DNA from: Schaalia odontolytica
GTDB lineage: Bacteria; Actinomycetota; Actinomycetes; Actinomycetales; Actinomycetaceae
Direction of reading: 5' to 3'
DNA: 45,570 nt
NCBI RefSeq assembly: GCF_002847525.1
Contig: NZ_PKKM01000010.1
Coordinates: 63,071-108,640 of the forward strand
In this document: positions 1 through 6,948 of the stretch, piece by piece
Layout: each line of letters opens with the position of its first letter
Numbering within the stretch: the first letter of the stretch is position 1
Notes under the pieces: model-generated
Told to the model about the DNA's origin: nothing
Seen by the model: the letters and a program-made list of their open reading frames with translations, nothing else
Databases searched by the model: none
Program-made: the position numbers and the translations under genes

Positions 1-63
1 GCCCCGCAGTCCATGCGGCGGCTCTGGGTGGGGCATCCCAGGAACCGTGGTGCAGCTCAGCAG

Positions 64-173
64 TTTCGCACGTAATTCCCTTGAGAATGTTTCAGAGTTT
101 GAAATCGGATCGTTGATATTCCGCGGTTTTCGAGCTGTTGATGAACGAGACTCTGGGGGAATTACGTGCGACT
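64..173 (-). repeat. Palindromic element, copy A (CACGTA arms, core type I)
   Basis: Left arm TTTCGCACGTAATTCCC (64-80) is matched by right arm GGGAATTACGTGCGA (157-171). Read on the minus strand, the interior carries the type I core (AAAACCGCGGAATATCAACG), related to copies C, D, E and F. Both arms differ from the usual GCATGC type at the same two paired positions. I do not know a named family for it. Confidence 0.8.
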
Positions 174-205
174 TTTGATAGGGCGGATGGCATGGTGTCC
201 CGCAG

Positions 206-292
206 TTTCGCATGCAATTCCCCCTGTGCGCATTGCATGTTCGTATCAGTTCATGCTGCTGAGTCACTCCTGTTTGGGAATTGCATGCGACT
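206..292. repeat. Palindromic element, copy B (GCATGC arms, short)
   Basis: Left arm TTTCGCATGCAATTCCCCC (206-224) pairs with right arm GGGAATTGCATGCGA (276-290). The interior is short and shares no recognisable core with the other copies, so this is a shortened or diverged member. It lies 30 bp from copy A. A reading frame running through both elements is an artefact: its peptide is translated repeat. Confidence 0.75.
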
Positions 293-294
293 TT

Positions 295-335
295 GGGGAG
301 GGAGGGGCGTATCGGGGCGTCTGGGGAGGAGGGGG
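295..335 (+). other. G-rich tract, possible G-quadruplex
   Basis: Several runs of four or five G (295-298, 304-307, 314-317, 323-326, 330-334) occur within about 40 bp, just after copy B, with a repeated GGGGCGTAT word. This satisfies a loose G-quadruplex pattern. No function is claimed. Confidence 0.35.
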
Positions 336-811
336 CGTATAGGTGCGGCAGCAGGCGGAGTGGGTGCGAGTAGGGCGAAAGTCCTATGTGTTCGCAGGTG
401 GGAAGAAGTTTGAGTGGAAATGGGTGACAGGACAAAGGATTTTCCTTGCATTGCTTGACGCTTTGGGGGTGACACCGGTCTGAAAATAGGATCGACGGTT
501 GATTGTTGGGGATCTGTAAAGCGCTACAAAGTTCCACATTTTGATTTGTTGCCAGCCGTTAAAAAAGATGAAAATAGCCGAAAAAGCATGTTTTCATAGA
601 TTGAAACCAGTAGGTCAACCGTTGATATCCTGCGGAAATATCACTTGACTGTTTTTCTGTAAGGTAGACCACTAGCAAAGCTGCAGAAAATGGGTTGCAT
701 TTTTCGGTAACCGCGTCGTACGCTGAGTGTCATCAAGGTTGTGGAAAAACCTCTCGGGACATCCCCCCGAGTACGACACAGCGAAGCAACAGTCTTCAAG
801 GAGATCGATTA
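336..811 (+). promoter_or_regulatory. AT-rich leader and promoter region of the fimbrial cluster
   Basis: No credible gene is present here. From about 480 to 700 the DNA is clearly more AT-rich than its surroundings, with runs such as TTAAAAAAGATGAAAATAG. A TTGACT hexamer at 645-650 could be a -35 box, but the -10 candidate downstream is poor, so the exact promoter is uncertain. The AT-rich character and position before the first fimbrial gene make this the likely control region. Confidence 0.4.
601..638 (-). repeat. Solitary, armless copy of the type I element core
   Basis: On the minus strand this reads TTCCGCAGGATATCAACGG followed by a short spacer and TTTCAA. It aligns closely with the core of copies C, D and F (CCGCATGATTTCAACGGTC), but no arms flank it. 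It lies directly before the TTGACT hexamer of the fimbrial leader, so it may be a protein-binding site that exists apart from the arms. Confidence 0.45.
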
Positions 812-3800
812 ATGGCAACGAGTCGAGCGCGCGCAGGCCACGCGCGGACCAAGCGAGCAGGAGTTGCGTCCCGCGCCCTGGCCGCCCTGGCCGTCGTGGC
901 TACTGCGGCCAGCACGCTGGTCGTCTCCCAGGTCGCCGCCCCCCAGGCCGCCCAGGCTGCCCAGGAGCCCGGTGCAACGAAGATTGACGTCGGCGAAGTC
1001 TCTGCCTGGATGGGTAAAGGTATTACCAATGGCTCTGAGACGGATGAGACGACTGACTACAACAACTTCATTCGTTACGGCATCGTCAAGGGCATGACGG
1101 AGGAGCGTATTCGCACGGGCAACACTCCCGTCACGACCAGTCTTGGTGGTCCATACGCTAAGGCGAACGATGCGTGGACCTACATCGCCCGAGGCATGCC
1201 GTGGAAGTGGGATGATCAGTCTGTCGACTATGGTGATCCCCCCGCTAGTAAGGCGTGGATGCAGGCCCACTATGACAAGTGGAAGAATGCGGGCGATAAG
1301 GCTATCTGGGTGAACGGCCAGTCCGCCATCGGCTTCAAGCCGAACAACCCCGGCGCGGTCGACCCCGGCCAGGTGTTCCTGCTTGGTGCGATCCGCCACA
1401 ACAACCTGCCGATCGGTGGTACGGCTCAGATCCAGCCGTACCTGCACTCCTCACTGAACCTTCAGATGACCGGCCTGATCCCCGGTGATCCCGGTGAGTC
1501 GTTCCCGTTTGTTAACAATGAGACGTTCAATACTCTGTCTTCGACGATCATGTATCGCAAGGGCGGCGCCTACGTCAAGCACCCCGGTATTGCTGGAACC
1601 GGAACCTGCCGTACGGACATCGGAATTAACGGTAAGGATGCAACGGAACGAGCGCTTCCTGAATCTGGTGTTCAGTACCTGCGCGACGCCGTTATGGACC
1701 AGGGGCGCTACTACGGCACGCCCAAGTGGGTGACCGACCCCGCAACCGGCGAGCGAGTCTTCATTGGTACGGCCTACGAGCCTGACCCGGTCAATGCGGC
1801 TGACCGCTCGCAGGGCTACGTCAACAAGCCCGAGTCTCGCTCCGGACGCTACTACTGCGTCAAGTACGTGGGTGAGGGTAACGGTGAGTACGACCTCTAC
1901 AGCCAGTACTACAACAAGGGTGCCGAGCAGCCCTACAACCAGATCACTACGAAGAGGGCCCTGCCCATCGAGTGGCCCGGTGCCAAGGGTAACGTCAACG
2001 AAAACCCCTACGTGTGGGATACCGTCAAGCTGAAGAAGACGACCTCGGATCGTACCTTCACGAAGAATGGCCGCACCTACCGACTTCAGCTGTGGGGCTT
2101 CACCCCTGCGACGAATGCGACCAACTTCCTGACCCCGGATAACTTCAACTCCATCCCGACGGCCAACTGCCCGGCAACGCCTCCGGCGGACGCCAAGCGT
2201 ACCGACACCTTCATCACGCAGGAGCTCTCGGTTAACTACGGCTGCCTCTACGGCGTCATCACCGAGGAGCGCTCCGTGCGCATCGCGAAGGCCGTCGAGG
2301 ACCCCGCGGGCGCCAACCCGACGATCCCTGCCGCCAACTTCTTGGTGGAGACCGGCGCGACCTGGCACGATAACACCGACCGCACCCCGGCGACCACCGG
2401 CACCGTGACCGTCACGAAGCCCACGGCTTCCTCCGCTCCCGCCAAGACCTCGTACATCTCCGCAGCCGACCCGGCCGCGACGCTGACCCCCACCGCCTTC
2501 GGTGAGGCCCAGGCGAAGTACGACTCGGTGTTCATCCCCTTCGAGGTCGGTAACTCCGACTTCACCATCACGGAGAAGGACATCAACACCGGCGGCGAGG
2601 ACAAGTGGAGCCTCAAGGACATCAAGTGTGTCAACGGTATCGGTGAAGACGTCGCCGTGACCAAGACCGAGCGCGGCGTCAACTTCAAGAACGTCGGAGG
2701 TGCCGCCTCCAACGAGGCAGCCCCCATCACCTGTACGTTCGTGAACGAATATCAGGCTCCCAAGCTGCGCGTCGAGAAGTCCATCGAGGCGAACGGCGGC
2801 GCGAACGGCGCCACGAGCTTCAACGTGGACTACAAGATCGTCGCCACCAACGACGGCTCGCTGGCCGCCAACACCGGCAAGCTCACCGACAAGCCCGACT
2901 TCGCCAAGGGCCTGGAGATCCAGTCCGCGAAGATCGCCGAAACCCAGGCCGGCCTGGACTCCGCGTCCAACGCCACCGCCACGAACGGCGTCTACACGCT
3001 GACCGACGGCGTCGAGCTGGCCCCCAAGGCCACCAAGGAATACTGGATCCGCTTCGCGGTCGTCCGTAACCCTGCAGCCGCCGGCTACAACGAGGCCGAC
3101 CTGGCCTGCTCCATCAACGGGAACAACGAGCTGGCTCCCGGCAAGGGCCTCTTCAACGAGGTCCTGGCTGAGAACGGCAAGGACTCCGACGGCACGAGCA
3201 ACAACAAGGCCTGTGGCCCGACCGTTCCCCACGACTTCGTGGTGATCAAGGCCGGCACGCAGAACACGGGCAAGACCTTCGCGGACGCCTCGAACCAGTA
3301 CACGGGCCCCAACGGAGTCACGCTGTACCCCCTCGAGGGCGCTGAGTTCGCGATCTACAACGCCAACCCGAATGCCGACGCCAACGCCACCGTGGTCAAG
3401 ACCCTGACCCAGGCGACCGCGACCGATGGCTACTACTGGAGCGTCAACGACCTGAACCTCGACACCATGTACTGGCTCGTCGAGACCAAGGCCCCCGCGG
3501 GACACTCCCTGCTGCCCAAGCCCATCGCGTTCACGCTGACCACCCCCCGCGGCAACAGCTCCGGAACGAACGTGGAACTTGCGGACGACCTCACGGACTC
3601 CGCCAAGTGGGCCAAGAGCGCCGTCCAGTCCTTCACCTCCGAGGCCTCCAGCCTCCCCGGCCCCCAGGGCTTCCTGGTCGCCGGAACCCGCAAGGCCACC
3701 ATCGTTGTCAAGGACACCGAGGTTGGCGAGCTGCCCAAGGCCGGCAGCACCGGAATCTACCCCTACATCGGCGCCGCAGCTGTGCTGATGACCGGGGCGA

Positions 3801-3847
3801 TGGTGATGACCGTGGTCACCACCAAGAGGCGCAAGGCAATCGCCTGA
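812..3847 (+). CDS. Fimbrial tip-like surface protein, wall-anchored (paralogue 1)
   Basis: Large secreted protein of 1011 residues, probably the tip or minor subunit of the fimbria. The chosen start ATG at 812 has AAGGAGAT 5-12 bases upstream and gives a basic N-terminus, a hydrophobic stretch and an AQA signal-peptidase-like site near residue 50; an in-frame ATG at 695 lacks these. The middle holds repeated beta-rich domains and a SpaA/Cna-B-like region with an E-box-like YWLVETKAPAGH. The C-terminus is a sorting signal: LPKAG at 974-978, a hydrophobic segment, then KRRK. Alanine replaces the usual threonine at the cleavage position. It shares long blocks (WTYIARG, KPNNPG, RHNN, CVNGIGE, QAPKLR) with the protein at 6949-9549. 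The first-in-cluster place before pilin and sortase matches FimQ/FimB-type proteins of Actinomyces. Function is inferred from layout and family resemblance. Confidence 0.88.
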   Translation: MATSRARAGHARTKRAGVASRALAALAVVATAASTLVVSQVAAPQAAQAAQEPGATKIDVGEVSAWMGKGITNGSETDETTDYNNFIRYGIVKGMTEERIRTGNTPVTTSLGGPYAKANDAWTYIARGMPWKWDDQSVDYGDPPASKAWMQAHYDKWKNAGDKAIWVNGQSAIGFKPNNPGAVDPGQVFLLGAIRHNNLPIGGTAQIQPYLHSSLNLQMTGLIPGDPGESFPFVNNETFNTLSSTIMYRKGGAYVKHPGIAGTGTCRTDIGINGKDATERALPESGVQYLRDAVMDQGRYYGTPKWVTDPATGERVFIGTAYEPDPVNAADRSQGYVNKPESRSGRYYCVKYVGEGNGEYDLYSQYYNKGAEQPYNQITTKRALPIEWPGAKGNVNENPYVWDTVKLKKTTSDRTFTKNGRTYRLQLWGFTPATNATNFLTPDNFNSIPTANCPATPPADAKRTDTFITQELSVNYGCLYGVITEERSVRIAKAVEDPAGANPTIPAANFLVETGATWHDNTDRTPATTGTVTVTKPTASSAPAKTSYISAADPAATLTPTAFGEAQAKYDSVFIPFEVGNSDFTITEKDINTGGEDKWSLKDIKCVNGIGEDVAVTKTERGVNFKNVGGAASNEAAPITCTFVNEYQAPKLRVEKSIEANGGANGATSFNVDYKIVATNDGSLAANTGKLTDKPDFAKGLEIQSAKIAETQAGLDSASNATATNGVYTLTDGVELAPKATKEYWIRFAVVRNPAAAGYNEADLACSINGNNELAPGKGLFNEVLAENGKDSDGTSNNKACGPTVPHDFVVIKAGTQNTGKTFADASNQYTGPNGVTLYPLEGAEFAIYNANPNADANATVVKTLTQATATDGYYWSVNDLNLDTMYWLVETKAPAGHSLLPKPIAFTLTTPRGNSSGTNVELADDLTDSAKWAKSAVQSFTSEASSLPGPQGFLVAGTRKATIVVKDTEVGELPKAGSTGIYPYIGAAAVLMTGAMVMTVVTTKRRKAIA

Positions 3848-3928
3848 GCCACCCATGAGGTCCCGTGACCACGAGACCCACCATCAGAAAAAACTCCCGA
3901 AATCACACACACAGGAGAAAGAAAACCC

Positions 3929-5545
3929 ATGAGCACCACGAAGACCCGCCGCAGCCTGAGCCTGCTCGCAGCCTTCGCCGTCGCCGCCGGCGCACTGGCC
4001 CTGCCCGCCGCCACCTCTGCGACCCAGGCTGCCCCCGCCTTCGGCCTCGCTGCCACTGTTGAGCGCGCCCCCTCGCTGGTCGACCTCGACACCTCCAAGA
4101 CCGGCTCCATCACCATCCACAAGTACGTGAAGGACGCCAACAACGGCACCATGGCCGGTAACGGCCTTGAGGACACCTCCGATCACGGCACCCCCCTCGA
4201 CGGCGCCAAGTTCAAGATTCAGCGCCTGACCACCGTCGACCTCACCACGCAGGCCGGCTGGGAGAAGCTCGCTGGCTACAACGGCAACGTTGACACCGCG
4301 AAGGCTGACGGCGTTGAAGATGCCGGCGAGAAGACCACCGCCGGCGGCGGCCTGGCCACCTTCGATGGCCTCAAGCTCGGCGCCTACGTCGTGACCGAGA
4401 CCGAGACCCCCGCCGGCTACGTCGGCGCGAAGCCCTTCATCATCACGGTGCCCATGACGCACCCGACCGAGCTGAACAAGTGGGTCTACAACGTCCACGC
4501 CTACCCGAAGAACTCCAAGGCTGGCATCGAGAAGACCGTCGCCGACGCGAACACCCCCGCCATCGGCTCCGCGATCTCCTACACCATCAAGTCGGACATC
4601 CCCGCCGCTGAGGCCCTCGACTTCTACGACGTCGTCGACCAGTACGACAAGCGCGTGGAGCTGCCCGAGGCCAAGATCGCCCTGAAGATCATCGACGGCA
4701 AGACCGGCGAGGTCGCCCTGGCCAAGGACACCGACTACAAGCTGATCGCCGCTGACGGCACCGACGGCAAGACCAAGTTCTGGACCGCCGAGTTCACCGA
4801 GGCCGGCCGCAAGAAGCTGGTCGAGAACCGCAAGGACGACAACACCAAGGTCCAGATGGACCTGGCCGGCACCGTCAAGGACAAGGTGGAGAACGACGGC
4901 CTGTTCAAGAACAAGGCCACCCTGCTCCCCAACGCTCCCTCCAACGGCTGGAAGCCCAACTCCGGTACCGTTCCCCCGCCGGACTACCCGAACTCTGAGG
5001 TTGTCTCCAAGTTCGGCAAGGTGAAGATCACGAAGGTCTCCTCCGTGGAGGACACCAAGAAGCTCGAAGGCGCTGAGTTCGAGGTCTACAAGTGCACGCC
5101 CACGACCAAGCCCACCGAGAACTTCCAGTCCGTTGACGCGTCCCTCGACACCAAGCTCGCGCCCGCTGGCAAGGAAACCTACGCGACCGACGCCAACGGT
5201 GAGGTCACCATCGACGGCCTGCGCAACAACGACTGGGAGAACAACGCTGCTGTCGCCGAGGCTGACCGCGGCTGGTACTGCCTCGTCGAGACCAAGGCCC
5301 CCGAGGGCTTCGAGCTCCAGACCCGCCCGATCGCCTTCCAGGTCCTCGAGTCCAACTCCACCGCTGACAACGAGTACACCCTCAAGACCACGGTGAAGGA
5401 CGTCCCGAAGCGCGGCGGCTTCAACCTGCCGCTGACCGGTGCTGCCGGTGTTGGCGTCCTGATCGGCGCTGGCGCCCTCCTCGTGGGCGGCTCCGGTGCG
5501 ATCGCGCTGGCCAACAAGCGCCGCAAGGAGCAGGCCGACGCCTGA
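3929..5545 (+). CDS. Major fimbrial shaft pilin (FimA/FimP type)
   Basis: Shaft subunit of a covalent sortase-built fimbria, 538 residues, the usual length for Actinomyces FimA or FimP. The start has AGGAG at 3913-3917. A signal peptide ends around residue 34. The pilin motif AYPKN has its linking lysine at residue 194, which in this family forms the bond between subunits. An E-box-like segment (VVTETETPAGY) lies near 154-164 and a second (CLVETKAPEGF) near the C-terminus. The sorting signal is canonical LPLTG at 500-504, then a hydrophobic helix and KRRK. It follows the tip gene by 81 bases and is separated from the sortase gene by a strong hairpin, which would let pilin be made in excess. 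Whether it is type 1 or type 2 fimbriae cannot be decided here. Confidence 0.93.
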   Translation: MSTTKTRRSLSLLAAFAVAAGALALPAATSATQAAPAFGLAATVERAPSLVDLDTSKTGSITIHKYVKDANNGTMAGNGLEDTSDHGTPLDGAKFKIQRLTTVDLTTQAGWEKLAGYNGNVDTAKADGVEDAGEKTTAGGGLATFDGLKLGAYVVTETETPAGYVGAKPFIITVPMTHPTELNKWVYNVHAYPKNSKAGIEKTVADANTPAIGSAISYTIKSDIPAAEALDFYDVVDQYDKRVELPEAKIALKIIDGKTGEVALAKDTDYKLIAADGTDGKTKFWTAEFTEAGRKKLVENRKDDNTKVQMDLAGTVKDKVENDGLFKNKATLLPNAPSNGWKPNSGTVPPPDYPNSEVVSKFGKVKITKVSSVEDTKKLEGAEFEVYKCTPTTKPTENFQSVDASLDTKLAPAGKETYATDANGEVTIDGLRNNDWENNAAVAEADRGWYCLVETKAPEGFELQTRPIAFQVLESNSTADNEYTLKTTVKDVPKRGGFNLPLTGAAGVGVLIGAGALLVGGSGAIALANKRRKEQADA

Positions 5546-5568
5546 GCCTAGCTAGCTAGCGACACACA

Positions 5569-5600
5569 GGGGGGTGTGGACCCGCGGGTCCACACCCCCC
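5569..5600 (+). terminator. Perfect 32-base palindrome between pilin and sortase
   Basis: GGGGGGTGTGGACCCG at 5569-5584 is followed at once by its exact reverse complement, a 16-bp stem with no spare loop. There is no T-tract, so it could stop transcription partly, or protect the pilin mRNA 3' end. Its place fits strong pilin and weaker sortase expression. Confidence 0.75.
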
Positions 5601-5682
5601 TCGCGTTGCCCGCAATCGCCCCCGGCAGTACTACCCTGTAACCAGACAAACTTCCACGGCCTCGGCAATGAACGGAGAAAGC

Positions 5683-6816
5683 GTGAGCACCCAAGCGCCC
5701 GACAAGAAGAAGACACCCCTCAAGTGGCGTCTCCTCACGATCGCGCCCCCGATCCTGCTGCTGGCCGGCATCCTGGTCCTCCTGTACCCCGTCTTCGCGA
5801 CCCAGTACAACAACGCGCGCCAGGAACGCATCGCCTCCGAATTCAGCGCCGTCGCTGACAACGCGGGCCCCGACGCCGTCGCCGAATCCCTGCGCCGCGC
5901 CGACGAATACAACCTCAAGGCCTCCGAGTCGCCCATCCTCGATCCCTGGCTGGACGCCCAGCGCCCCGGCACCGCCCAGTACCAGGACTACCTGAGCCAG
6001 CTCAACCTCAACGACGTCATGGCGACCATCAAGATCCCCTCGATCGACGTCAACCTGCCGATCTACCACGGCACCGACACCGCGACGCTCGACAAGGGCG
6101 TTGGCCACCTCTTCGGCACCGCCCTGCCCGTCGGCGGCGAATCCACGCACACGGTCCTCACCGGACACACCGGCCTGGGTAACGCGACCATGTTCGACCA
6201 GCTGACCAGCGTCAAGATGGGCGACTACTTCTACATCGAGACCGCCGGACGCCACCTCAAGTACCAGGTCACCGACATCCGCGTCGTCCTGCCCCACGAG
6301 ACCGAGTCCCTCAACAAGGTCGAGGGCAAGGATCTGGCCACCCTCATCACCTGTACGCCCTACGGCGTCAACACGCACCGCCTCCTCGTGACCGGCGAGC
6401 GCGTCCCCATGGACGAGGCAGCCGTCGCCGCCGAAGCCGCGCAGGTCAAGGGCTCCGTCATGAAGCCGTGGATGATCGCCGTCCTCGCGTCCGTCGCCGT
6501 CATCCTCCTCGTCGCCGGCATCCTCTGGCTGCGCTCCCGCAAGCGCAAGGACGAGGAGCCGCAGGAGGTCGAGGGTGCCGCCGCTGGCGCGCTCGCCTCG
6601 GCTGAGGCCGGGGACGAGGCCGGGGCTGAGTCCGCCGAGGCCGCTTCGTATTCCGCAGATGCGGCCGCCCCCGCTGAGGCCTCGACCGCCGCCTCCGAGG
6701 CGCCCGCCGCCACTCCGGACCTGCTGACGGACGCCGAGCAGATCTCCGAGGATGAGATCGACGCCGGCCGCACCGCCGCCCTCAAGAAGATGCTCGAGGA
6801 ACGCGGCAAGCAGTAA
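5683..6816 (+). CDS. srtC: Class C (pilus-polymerising) sortase
   Basis: Transpeptidase that joins pilin subunits through sorting signal and pilin lysine, acting at the outer membrane face. The GTG start at 5683 has GGAGA at 5674-5678; an ATG at 5668 would add five residues but lacks a binding site. From the GTG, 377 residues: N-terminal membrane helix, a DPW lid motif near residue 87 typical of class C, catalytic His162 (TGHTG), Cys224 (LITCTP) and Arg233 (NTHRLL), then a second membrane helix near 265-287. After it comes an unusually long, acidic, Ala/Glu-rich cytoplasmic tail of about 85 residues. Class C sortases normally end soon after the second helix. The gene lies between hairpins at 5569-5600 and 6853-6900. 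Confidence 0.93.
   Translation: MSTQAPDKKKTPLKWRLLTIAPPILLLAGILVLLYPVFATQYNNARQERIASEFSAVADNAGPDAVAESLRRADEYNLKASESPILDPWLDAQRPGTAQYQDYLSQLNLNDVMATIKIPSIDVNLPIYHGTDTATLDKGVGHLFGTALPVGGESTHTVLTGHTGLGNATMFDQLTSVKMGDYFYIETAGRHLKYQVTDIRVVLPHETESLNKVEGKDLATLITCTPYGVNTHRLLVTGERVPMDEAAVAAEAAQVKGSVMKPWMIAVLASVAVILLVAGILWLRSRKRKDEEPQEVEGAAAGALASAEAGDEAGAESAEAASYSADAAAPAEASTAASEAPAATPDLLTDAEQISEDEIDAGRTAALKKMLEERGKQ
6613..6625 (-). repeat. Dispersed 13-mer CCCCGGCCTCGTC, copy 1
   Basis: Exact copy inside the acidic tail of the sortase gene (encodes DEAGA). Extended match CTCAG before the word, as in copy 8. Confidence 0.7.
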
Positions 6817-6852
6817 GCACCTCCTTCGCGTGGCCCCTCGGGCCGCCTGACT

Positions 6853-6900
6853 CGCGGAAACGCGCGGACGAGCGAGCAAGCTCACCCGCGCGTTTCCGCG
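6853..6900 (+). terminator. Hairpin after the sortase gene
   Basis: CGCGGAAACGCGCGG (6853-6867) is matched perfectly by CCGCGCGTTTCCGCG (6886-6900), a 15-bp stem with an 18-base loop, 37 bases after the sortase stop. No T-run follows. It lies 48 bases before the second tip-like gene, which may therefore have its own promoter or depend on read-through. Confidence 0.7.
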
Positions 6901-6948
6901 CATCTACGCTAAAGTCAGTGAGTAACTGTCAAACAATCTGGAGGGCTT

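Noticed and set aside
138..413. Open frame of 91 codons across elements A and B
   Set aside because: Its peptide is translated repeat arm (GELRATF, SFACNSP), without a ribosome-binding site or family resemblance.
1451..3856. Very long minus-strand open frame opposite the first tip-like gene
   Set aside because: Shadow of a G+C-rich gene; Gly/Val/Arg-rich composition with no motif. Similar shadows lie opposite 5548-6903, 8035-10948, 17747-20563 and 34840-37104.
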